Of a stretch of 64,000 nucleotides of DNA, positions 46,501-57,541 are shown one piece after another (positions within the stretch are counted from its first letter, which is position 1; every line of letters starts with the position of its first letter). The translations under genes were made by a program, and so were the position numbers. The stretch is from Owenia fusiformis (Eukaryota; Annelida; Polychaeta; Sabellida; Oweniidae): positions 33,004,109-33,068,108 of the forward strand of contig CAIIXF020000002.1 of the NCBI GenBank assembly GCA_903813345.2, in the 5' to 3' direction. The notes beneath the pieces are model-generated. The model was not told the DNA's origin. It was given only the letters and a program-made list of their open reading frames with translations, and did no database searches.

Positions 46501-49500
46501 ATGTCACAGCCAACTGAATCCCCCACCTTAAGTAAACTACTTCAAGACTATATGATCAAATTATGCCAGGAAAAAATAACACACTGCAAAAGTGTTGAGG
46601 TTGATGGAATAATATGTCTGCAGGCACATCCTAAACAAAACCAACAACTTGCCATTGCAAAGTTCCGAAACAATGTTGTCTTTAAGGAGGCTCCGAAACG
46701 AAGAAGCAAGAAACCTAAAAAGCAACCATATTTGGGACCAAACCCAACTCAAAATGAGGCAGAAAATGTCCTAGAAACACTCCATAAAATGGTAGTTGAA
46801 ATATGTAGCAAAAATGTGAAGTTTCTATCAACTTTAGAAATAGATGGCATCATATGTTTGGATCCTGATTCTGACGATCGAAATTACACATTAAAATTAC
46901 ACGAAACAATCAAATATGTAAATGCCAATAATTTAGAAGAGCTTAACTTATCCGTTGATGAATATTCAACGGCAACACCAACACGGATGAAAATTACACC
47001 AACACTGTCAAAAACAGTCTCAACACAAACAAAACTTCTTATGTCCACTGACCAAATAACACAAACAAAAAAAGCACCCAAACCAAAGCGGACAAAAACT
47101 CTGAAACCAATCAAAAGTCATGATAACCAGAGTGAACAAGCAGAACCAATTACGCATGGTGATGATAATGGTGGAAGCTGTGATGCCGTCATAGATGACC
47201 TTGGTGAAAATGAACCAGTCGATGAACATCAGAAGAAAAAAAGGCTCAAAGGCTCTACATTTGTCTCCCAAGCAAAATTACAGTCAAGTACTGCAGGGCT
47301 TACAAAAACATCTAATGTTCCTCCAAATGCGAAACAAGTCTTTGTTTATGGTCGCAAACCTCTTCCAGGTATGTAGAGTGTACTTAAAGTGCACCAAGGT
47401 ATCTTTATTATTTATTATGTCACTACCACAAGTGTTTAAGTCTCCAACTTTTTATGGGATGGTGTTCAGCATGTGTTTGATGTTCTTGATTTGATGTTTG
47501 GCATCTGTGACAAATGGCAGGTGATGACATTTTGCTTTTAGGGCACGATAGTTAACTTTTAACGAAATGAATAGGATTTAGTGTTAAAGAAAATCAGAGG
47601 TATGGATTCAACATTTGGTATTTTACAGTTGTCCCAATTTTGAAATTTATGATAATAATAATGACAATTATCTTTTCCAGGAGAGGTGATTTCACAAACA
47701 GTAAAAGGACCAGTTACAATAACCAAAGTCCAGGGACCCATCCCCCTAAAATCAGTAGCAGTGACCCCAAATAAACCTGGAAACCCTCTTTCAGCCTCTA
47801 AAACCCCAATATCAGTCTCTGCCACTCCAGCTAAATCTGGTCAGAGGTTGTTAGCCCCAAAACTATGCCCAGCGACCCCAACTCAAGTCCAACCAGTAAT
47901 GTTGCTCCAAAAACCAGTTACATCACCCTTTGTACAAGGGAGCCCTATAGATATCTCAAAATCAGCTTCTGTGACCCCATGTCAAGGTCAGACCAAGTCA
48001 GGCCTAAAACCAGGCCCAGCAGTTGTACCTAAAGGTCAACCAATCATTTTGCTCCAATCCCCAGCTACAACTTCTTCAATTAAAGGTAATGCAAAATTAG
48101 CCCCACAATTTGCCAAATTAGCCCCACAATTAGCCCCTGTGACCTCAACTAAAGGACAGCCCAATTCAACTCCAAAACCAGGCTCTGTTAACTTAAAACA
48201 AGGTCAAAATGTCATTTTGGTTCAAAAGCCATTCACAAAACCTTTAGTTCAATGTAATCCCAAGAATGCCTCTAAACCAGCCACTGAAACCCCAGCCATG
48301 TCACTCCCTGGGCAACCTTTAACACCAGCTCCATTGACTACAACCCAAAGTCAGTCCTCTGTAGAAAATCAGACTTCAAATGCATCGAAAAAAGCTGTTG
48401 TTGTGGAAACAGAAACAGAAAAGACACCAGCACCCTCAATGGGTAGGGCAATTAGTGTATCCCATAGTAGTGTCATACCTTCATCCCCTCAGCCTTCGAC
48501 AAGCTTTCCGAAACCACTGCAGAGCAAGACTTCTCAACTGGGCCAACTGCAAAGCCTCTTTAGAATAACCCCAACCTCTACACCTACCAATATAAATAAA
48601 TATCAGAACTACTATGTCGCTGTGAGTCCAAGTAGATCAACCAAGAGACCAGCTATATCAACGCAAGGAGCTGCCATTACTACAACTCATAGACCCATAT
48701 TACCAAAAGGTAATGGTATGGTTGATAATATTAATGCTCTTTCTAATTATGAATAAGAGATTTTACTCTATGAAGACAAAAACCCTTACCCCTTTTTTCA
48801 ATGACTGTATCATGTTCCACATAGGTGGATCTGTGGGTATGAGGGAGGAGGTTTTTTATACAAAGCCCCCCTTTTGTAGATAATATATTGGACTGTAGTA
48901 AGTGGGGCGAGGACACAACCTTTCTGGGCTTTTATTGTTTTATGAAAAAATGGATATTGGTTATATGGAACTGGATATTGACAGACATCATGTGTATATA
49001 TTGATGAATCAAAAAGTGGTACATGATTTTAAATTCTTCAGTATTCAAATTTCTTTAAAAAATCTGAAAATTTTTGACTGAGTTTCTCTCAAATTATTAA
49101 TGAGATGTTGCAATAGGAAAACACAATCAAGGCCCTTTTGGACTTTTTTGCATGCTGAGCCATACCACATATTCTCTGTGTGCTCATTATGCGATTGTGC
49201 TGACCAGTCAAATCATTTTCGTCGAAATTAATTATCTGAAACTTGAATTAACTGGGGAAATCCATTTATTTGTCTTTTTGGTTCATGTGGGTTTCTTAGG
49301 GAGGAGTTTTTATTGTTACACATTTTTTGTTTATTTTTTCTAATTAGCTAAAAATAGAATAGTACATCTGATCAATACCATTGTGATTACTTTGGTTGCT
49401 TACCTTCATGTACCACTAACAATAACTATCTTACCATTTCTTGATCTCACCTTAGTTGGGGGATAATTCATGGGTGGTAAATGGGGGAGGGATGGCGGGT

Positions 49501-52500
49501 GAGATTCACTCAGATAACAACCTGCTTTCTCCTTGTATCAAGAAATGAATGGAAAATGGCGTTCTTCTGCGCATGTGCGTTGACCTACATTCAACTCTAC
49601 TTCCTAGTAACAGATTTGTTTACATCAAATTCTGACAATCGTAACAACAATTAACCACTCCCATAAAACACACATAAAACCAATTAATTTTCAATTAATT
49701 GACATACGTTATCTGTGATTGGTCGTTACATTTGTTTATTGGTATGGTCAGATGACCAAAAGAACTCCAAAAAAGGCAGTTCTGGAAATTCTAAAAGAAA
49801 TCTAAACTGGCTTTGAATCTGATTGGCTGCCTGGCTCAAAGACACGTGCCCTGTTTGCCATTCCTTGTGTGCTCGTGTCACTTGTTTGTGAATTGTGTTC
49901 AATTCTGACAGTTGGTTGTACTGTTGATTTTCTCAATATATCAGCAAAAAGTATATTCAAGATATATCTAAGGTATGTATATTATTATAAGCAATTACAA
50001 TGGGACATCACCGATTGTCTTGAAGAGAAACCTATTAACTGTATCTTTAATATCTGGACTCTTGTATGAAACTGTCTCTCTTTTTGCAGAACCAGAAACC
50101 TCAAATGATGAACCGAAGGCGAAAAGATTCAGAAGCTATCGGCCCAAGATTGACCGTACCTCAATTCTCCCATCAGAATGTTATATGATTCGTAACTGTG
50201 CAGAGTGTAAAAAAGACTTCAAAGAATATGAAGAATATGGCAAGCACATGGAGGAGACACACAATGTAGAGAAACCACACAAGTGCATCTTTTGTAACAA
50301 GTCCTGGAAAATGTTTTTTGATTTAAAACTGCATATTATGGAGCACTCAGGTTAGTTTAAGAAGAATATCCCAGATGCGAGTAGAAATAATCTTGATTTA
50401 CGTCACAATTTTGTCAACCTGATGTCATATTTGGAATCTACATGTAAAATTACATCTAGAAATGTGGTTTTGAAAAGAGTTTATCAACTTTGAAAATTTA
50501 ATTTTCTTTGAAAATGTGACTTCTAGTTCGGGGAGATTCCCCATAGACCCCATGTTGTAAAACCACAAAAAGTGAAATATCTTTTCTTGTGTTGGGCAGA
50601 TAATATTTTCTTTTACTGGACATATTTTAATTTGTATAACTATCACATACATATGGGTAATATGAAAAGTGAATCACTAAAACTGATGAATATTCAAGTT
50701 CAAGGGAATTTTGTAATACCCTGCCATGTTATTTCCCCCGAATCAACCACCTGGTGGCGAAATTGGTAACTTCCTACTCGCATCTGAGTATTTTGAAAAT
50801 TGCCATGGAGGGAGAGGGGGTGAAATATTTGTTTTATAAAGATGGGGAGGGTGGTAAATGGAAAAATATTTTTCTAAAATCTACAAGTATCACAGAAACA
50901 CTCTGACCTAACATATAGGCCTATATGTTGTAATAAATTGCTATAAACATGATTTAGGTACTTAGATTAATTTATCTTAGTCTAACATACATGATTATGT
51001 AGAATTACAAGAAATATGCCAATAAATTCTTTGATTTTCAGCCGAAATCTCCAAGATGTCGAAACAGCTTAAGAAAGAAAAAATAGTGAAAATAGTTACT
51101 GGAGGAAAGGAAAATAACAAAGACCCCAAAAATGAAGATGTAAATCCAGAGAAAGATATTGATAATGATGCAGAAGGTTTGTTTGTTCATTTGTTTGATT
51201 GGTTGTTTGTATGATGCCATGAAGTCAAGGGACATTGTTCAATTATGTTTCTTTTCCTCATCTATTTTAAACTTCATTTAAAAGGGTTTTGTGCAGAACA
51301 TCCCATTTTGACATCTACATTTTATTATTTTTGAATAACCTGTGTGGCCATCTTGAAAAATGATGGCTGTAACATTCTATTTTACAAATTTTGCTGTAAT
51401 CGAAAAGTAGTGGAACAATTTTTTGTGATTTCTCAGTGGCATGGTACACTATTTTACATGTCTTATGACAGTTTGGCTAGTAGATGGATGGCCACCATTT
51501 TATCATGTTTGCTTGAATTAGTTTCTCTCAAACCCATTAATGTCTTGATTCTTGCATAAAATTGTATCACTTTTTGCAGTACCAGAAACCTCAAATGATG
51601 AACCAAAGGCCAAAAAATCTAGAAGTTACCGGCCCAAGATTGACCGTACCTCAATTCTCCCATCAGAATGTTATATGATTCGTAACTGTGCAGAGTGTAA
51701 AAAAGACTTCAAAGAATATGAAGAATATGGCAAACACATGGAAGAGACACACAATGTAGAGAAACCACACAAGTGCATCTTTTGTAACAAGTCCTGGAAA
51801 ATGCCATTTGATTTAAGAGTCCATATTATGGAACACTCCGGTAAGTATCAGGAACAGAATCTGAAAATTGACAACGAAGGGGAAGGGGGGTGATATTTTA
51901 TATGTCCATTTCAGTGCTTGGGCTTAAAATTATTTTAGGCTCATTCTGAAAAATTGAAGATTTCGGCTCAATATCTTTTGGGGGGCCCCAAGTGGGAGAG
52001 CAGAGCATGACATCATTTATGTATTGCTAATTTAAGCTTAGTGCTACGAGAACTAAATTATGAATTGGCAGTGTAGAATTGACCATTTGCGATCAGAATT
52101 CAAGTACTTTGTTTATGGGTACTGTTTTCATTTATTTCGTCTTATTAGTATGAAGTCACATAAAAATAATATAAGACATGATGGGGAGACACATGGTGGA
52201 CACATGGTAGTTTTGAGTTGAAATGTTCATTGTTACAAGGGTTCAAAATTTTTTGCACAAATATGTCTAATTGTGGGAATAATGAACAAATCTTGTTCCT
52301 AATTTGTATGTTTGTGCCCATATCTTATTCCCTTACATTGATAAAGTTTCGTGTATATACCCCTAATACTTAACATTTTACGGTTGCTATAGTAACCACG
52401 GTTGTGATGCTATGGTCCATATCATTTTGTAAAAGATAACTAGTAACACATAAAGATCAATGTTACTAAGCATGCTAAATTAACTTTCATGACTGTCAAT

Positions 52501-55500
52501 TTAATTATAAACAATTTTTAGTATTGTTCTCATTGAAAATGTGAATCTTATCTCAATATTTCCCATCTTGTTTTCTTTGTTTATGTCAAAGAATGACCGT
52601 AAACATACTCTTCAAACATCTTAAATGAACAAATCACCTAATTTTGTGACGTGATCATTGTTCTCATGAATTCAGGAAATATTGGAGAATATGGCTTTGA
52701 ATAATAAGGTTGGAGCAGAAAACATTGATAGAATACATTGATAGAATACATGATAAAGAATGGGGAAACAGCGTTACACAAGTTATATTCATTCATGATT
52801 TGGACATAGTGCATATGACAGGGTGACTCCAATAGGGTTTGCTTAGTATTCCAAGATGGAATAACAGAAGGGAAATGTATTGGGGGTAGCTGTAGTTATG
52901 CATTACTGAAAAGGAAGACAACATGTTAGTACTGTATATTTAGATTAAATATAAATTTGTTATAATATGACCTGATTAACAGCTGAAAGAACAAAGATTA
53001 ACAGAATCATTTCAGTCTATAAAGGCATTCACAAAATCAATTCAATCTAATGACGTCAGATGTACCATGGGGCCATTGGTTCAAATTTTTAAATCAATGT
53101 GTCTCAGGAAGTATATTGCTAATGGTCCTGAAATTTCATATAAGCTTGTAAGAAGGGTAATACTATATCTGTATGAAATTTCATATAAAAATAATAAAAT
53201 GTCTACTCTTGAGAAGCTGTCGTGCAAGACTTTTCGAACGACCCTTGTATTTATCAGGCATGTTTACTTGATGAGAGATCATGAGTATATCTTTATGTGT
53301 TTGAAGTTTCAACGAAATTCATACTAAACATCTGTGCCTGAATGACCAGAATCACCCTATAAGAAACTAGATGAATAGTGTAAAAAGTTAAAGATCAATT
53401 AATTGACATTAACTTGTCTTCTAAAGGGTTATGCCTATCAAGAAATATGTCAATGAATTCTTTGATTTTCAGCCGAAATCTCCAAGATGTCGAAACAGCT
53501 TAAGAAACGGGGTGAGGTGAAAATAGGTCCCAGAGGAAAAGAAAATGACAACGACCCTGAAAATGAAGATGTTAATCCAGAGAAAGATATTGATAATGAT
53601 GCAGAAGGTTTGTTTGTTTATTTGTTTGGTTGGTTATTTGTTTGATGCCATGTAGTCAGATAACATTATTTTTTCAATTTAGAATAAGATTCAATGTACT
53701 GGTCACTCCTTAAGATCTTTACTCCTTAAGTTTCTTTACCTTATCTGTTTTCAATTTCATTTACATGTACATTCCCATTAGCCTTGTGTTCTAGAAAGAC
53801 ATCTACAGTGTGACACAAAAATAGGCCATAGGAGTATTCTCAAATATCTTTTTTATCATCGATACCATTCCATAATGCTCAAACTTCTCTTTGCTTGTTA
53901 TGGTTGAATGATTGCCATACATTTTATTATTTCTATACAATTTAGAGTGTTAACTACATGCCTGTATACTCCATTCCTTGCTGATTTCACTGATTTTCAC
54001 TCTATTTTCCATTTTAAAACAATACCAAAACTTGATTTCTCTTATAAGATTGTATGGTGTTTTCCAGAAGAGGCGGAGGAAGACTACAAAGTCTATACTC
54101 CAGGAGGCCCTATTAAGAAAAAGACCAAGCTAGAGTCACTCATGACGACAACATGCACCATTTGCAAGCTTCAATTCGTTGACAATCTGGCGTATTCTCA
54201 TCATATGAGAACTATACATGACGTGAAGAAACCCCAGAAATGTAAGCTTTGTAGCAAGACCTTTAGGGAACCCGCCACCCTAAAGAGGCATATTCGGATG
54301 CATCTCGGCCAGGTCAAGTTCAAGTGCCCGACCTGTCCAGCTAAATTTAAGAATAAACCAGATCTGAAGAATCACATCCAGCAACATTTGGTAAAATCAA
54401 ACCCCGCGGAGGGTATTAACTCGACCAAAGCTATCACATTGAGAAGTAAACTCATAAAACTGGAATGTGCCAATTGCAAACTCGTGTTTCTCAAGGAGAA
54501 ACAGTTTGCCGCACATATGAAAACTGTACATTCTGAAGAGAAACCATTTAAATGTAATATATGTGGGCGTGGTTGCGCCACACGTACCTCATTGGTCAAA
54601 CATGAAGTACTCCATACTGGAGAATATCCGTTTAAATGTGAACACTGCCCTAAGAAATATATTAACCGTTCAGATTTACTGGTTCATCTACGTAAAAGAC
54701 ACAACATCGATACATCTTTCGATGAAAGTACTATAAGTAAGAAAAAGGTAAACCCCAAAGTGTGTGATATATGTGGTGCACTTTGTAAAAATGGACTCAA
54801 AAGACATAAGAAATCAGCCCATACTGCTTTAACGGATGATGGGACATACCCATGTGATGTGTGCAAAATGGAGTTTCAGACAGCCGATATGTATACAAGT
54901 CACATGTCTGTTAATCACAACATCTTTGAGGAAAGCACTAACAATGGAGGTGCTCTTCCAACATGCTATTTGTGTCAGACATTATACCCAGATAGGAAAG
55001 CCCTCAAGAACCACTGGAATCTAAAGCATATGACTAAGAAATGCGAGAGGTGTAACATTATATTACCAAATAAACGTGCCTACAGGACTCACTTGCAGGA
55101 CGTACATGACGAAAAGATCTTATGTGACTTATGCGGGAAACAGTCTGGTTCGTTAAATGATCTTAAAGAACATAGAAAAATTCATTTTCATATAACCCCT
55201 GATGTCCAGTGTGAAATATGTCACAAGATGTTTCATCGCCGTAGCAACCTGAACCGACACATCCGTTTGACACACAGCACTAGTAGCAGGATTGTCCCAA
55301 GATCTGGTATCGCCTTAAGGAATGTCCTTGCATCTGTGAATTTCATTCATCTGGATGACAATACAATCCAATGCCCAGAATGTTTTACAGTTTGTGGTAG
55401 CAGATCTTTAGCGAAAAGCCACTATATAAGCTTCCACACACGTCGTGGTCCCCCGCATCGCGCCAAGTGTCCCATATGTGATAAGGAGTTCCATAGTAAG

Positions 55501-55650
55501 CCGGCTTTGAATAGACATCTTAGGAATATACATGGCTGGCATAAGACATTTGACAAAACGGACTGGAGTGAGATCACAATTATATCAAAAAATGAACCAA
55601 TCGAGAGAGAGGAAACTGTAGCAGCTTCAAATATGTTTGAACAAATGTAA
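46501..55650 (+). CDS. Large C2H2 zinc-finger protein with two N-terminal 'IDG' domains, 7 exons, 1423 aa
   Basis: Exons 46501-47368, 47681-48709, 50090-50350, 51042-51176, 51580-51840, 53473-53607 and 54068-55650 join in phase; all internal junctions are phase 1 (4272 nt). Exon 2 could instead end at 48715, or read through to a stop at 48754-48756 as a short form. Two IDG domains (IKLCQEKITHCKSVEVDGII and VEICSKNVKFLSTLEIDGII) are in exon 1, followed by Lys-rich and Pro/Thr/Gln-rich disordered sequence with VTP/LAPQ/KGQP repeats. Exons 3 and 5 each encode two fingers (CAECKKDF, CIFCNKSW); exons 4 and 6 encode an acidic linker (NPEKDIDNDAE). The final exon has about 14 C2H2 fingers, one short (CDICGALC). 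Probably a transcription factor, paralogue of the divergent minus-strand gene. Confidence 0.9.
47418..47529. mobile_element. TGTCACC-type MITE copy
   Basis: TGTCACTACCACAAGTG at left, GGTGATGACA at right, with GTCTCCAACTTTTTATGGGA and GGCATCTGTGACAAATGGCA between. Intron 1 of the plus-strand zinc-finger gene. Confidence 0.65.
50090..53607 (+). repeat. Tandem duplication of a two-exon zinc-finger module
   Basis: Module A (50090-50350 and 51042-51176) and module B (51580-51840 and 53473-53607) have exons of identical length (261 and 135 nt) and near-identical sequence. Similarity extends into flanking introns (TTCTTTGATTTTCAG before and GTTTGTTTGTT after the acidic exon). Intervening introns have since diverged by insertion. 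All phases are 1-1. Confidence 0.93.
50372..50786. mobile_element. 415-bp element with 13-bp inverted ends, in intron of module A
   Basis: CAGATGCGAGTAG at 50372-50384 is the exact complement of 50774-50786. It is absent from the equivalent intron of module B, which supports an insertion after the duplication. It begins about 20 bp after the exon 3 donor. Confidence 0.6.
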
Positions 55651-55851
55651 ACTTTAAAAGGGGATCAGTGCCTATAATCAACCCTTAAGTAGACCTTAAT
55701 AAGAATTACATTATTTTGTATCATCAAGAGACTTTGTTGTGAGCCTTCTTCTCTGTAAACATGAGAGCTTGAAAAAGTGCACATTAATTGAGAAATTGCT
55801 GAATAAGAAATTATAAGAGGTACATTCACCTCTTATAATTATGTCACCTCC

Positions 55852-55954
55852 ACAAGTTGTGATATAACATTTTTGTGGATGGTGTTTGGCAGTTTGTGTT
55901 CAGTAGTTGGTGTTCCCGGCAATTGGCATCTGTAATAAATGGCTGGTGGTGACA
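55852..55954. mobile_element. TGTCACC-type MITE copy
   Basis: TGTCACCTCCACAAGTTGTG at left and GGCTGGTGGTGACA at right, with GGCATCTGTAATAAATGG inside. Confidence 0.65.
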
Positions 55955-56680
55955 TTTTGCATGTTAATGCCTTGTTTGCACTTGTCAAGACTTTCACTAG
56001 AATGCTTGATGAGCATTATTTTTAATGATTGTCAGTAATTAGACTTAATATAATTCAAAGTCTCTTTATAAAAGCAGGAGATCCAAAGGGCAAATTGTGC
56101 TTCGGTTAGCAACATTTCTACCTCCGCCTAGGCATGATATAGTCCTGATTTCTCGATAAAATATGACACCTTATTTCAATGTTTAATACAAATTGCAAAC
56201 TGTTTCAACATAAAAAATGGTGCTGTATTATAAAAACGGAGCCCTTTTAAATGATCTTTTCCTGGTAACAGTACCATAGTATATAGCATTTTGTAATTTG
56301 CATATCTGTATATATTTGTTATTAATTGTGGGATTAATTGATGATTTACAATATTATTAGAAAATAAATTGAGAATATTGATTGCAAACACTTATGTTAC
56401 AAGAGTTTAAAAATTTATTTTTCTTGATGTCAATTTTATTCTGATGTTTGTTTAGGGGAAAACTTTTGACTGAATAGCAATATAATTTGGCACCAATTTT
56501 AGAAGGTAAACTGTTCAAAATTTCAAGCTTATTTTAACTTTTTACTGGTTAACTTTCTGATGAATTTTATGTTTTGAAATTTTGGCAACATCAAGTGTAT
56601 ATTACTGTCTGATTAATGGAAAGCACGATTTTGGCATTATATGCATTAATACCCAAGACTTTTTAGTAACAGCTTTTAAT

Positions 56681-56760
56681 GTTACAAGTGGTCACATATT
56701 GTTACAGGTTGTGGATGCAGGTTGGCATTCAACATCTGTAACAAATGGCAGATGGTGACA
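56681..56760. mobile_element. TGTCACC-type MITE copy, shortened
   Basis: Right part TTGGCATTCAACATCTGTAA with CAGATGGTGACA matches the family; the left end (AAGTGGTCACATATTGTTAC) is shortened. Confidence 0.5.
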
Positions 56761-57001
56761 TCTTATTTGTTAAATGCCTTGTATATGCTTAATATGGCCA
56801 GAATTCATTGCAAATACTTCATGGATAGGAAAGTAACCAGTGAAATAATTTGAAGGTTGTATCAGATCTAGCAAGTAAAAACAAAAATTATTTCAATTTT
56901 AGAATATTTTTGTCTCATAGCATTCCTCAGTTCCTTGCATGCCAAAGTGTATACTTATTCAGGAAAACTAATTTATATTTACAATAATCTATCATTGTTC
57001 A

Positions 57002-57130
57002 TGTCACCACCAGAGAACACAGAAGTGGAGACATATTGTTAGTCTCCAACTTTTTTCTGGACTGTTCGGTGGTTGGTGTCAGCATCCAGCGGTTGGCATT
57101 CGATGTTCTGTAATAAATGGCAGGTGGTCT
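57002..57130. mobile_element. TGTCACC-type MITE copy
   Basis: TGTCACCACCAGAGAACAC and GTCTCCAACTTTTTTCTGGA at left, CTGTAATAAATGGCAGGTGG at right. Confidence 0.6.
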
Positions 57131-57409
57131 AGCTTGCAATTTTGTCTCCCCCTATAGATTTTTTCTTAAAGATTATGCACACCTATCCACACAAGAGAGC
57201 CACAATTTAGCACTTTTCCAACAACAGCCACAGTGCACTCAGGCTTGAAAAAAATTGAAAAAACAAACAAAATGATTGTTTTATTTCGTATAATTTATAT
57301 TTTTCAATTATCTATAAATTACTTTACAATACATTACAATAACATTGTATAGAGTATTCATGATCCATAAGCTAACGAATCACATGATCCAATGTAGGTG
57401 TACATGAGT

Positions 57410-57541
57410 TGGACAAACTTATCAATTTGGACAAATCAATCAATCTGGATATTCAAATCAATTTGGACAAACAAATTAATTTGGACAAACAAATAAAATT
57501 TTGGACAATCCAATCAATCCGGACAGACAAATCAATCAGTT
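57410..57541. repeat. Minisatellite, TTTGGACAAACAAATCAA-type unit
   Basis: About seven imperfect ~18-bp units. The same text resumes at 60308-60340 (GTTTGGACAATCCAATCAAT), so the element at 57542-60307 was inserted into this array. Confidence 0.8.

Larger units (their letters stand above)
55651..57409. other. 3' flank of the plus-strand zinc-finger gene
   Basis: Contains three TGTCACC-type MITEs and an AATAAA near 56361 that could end the transcript. I see no coding region. Confidence 0.5.

Noticed and set aside
47686-48756. Separate 356-aa Pro/Thr-rich gene
   Set aside because: The frame opens at an acceptor (47680/47681) and joins in phase with 46501-47368; GTG 47686 is not a credible start.
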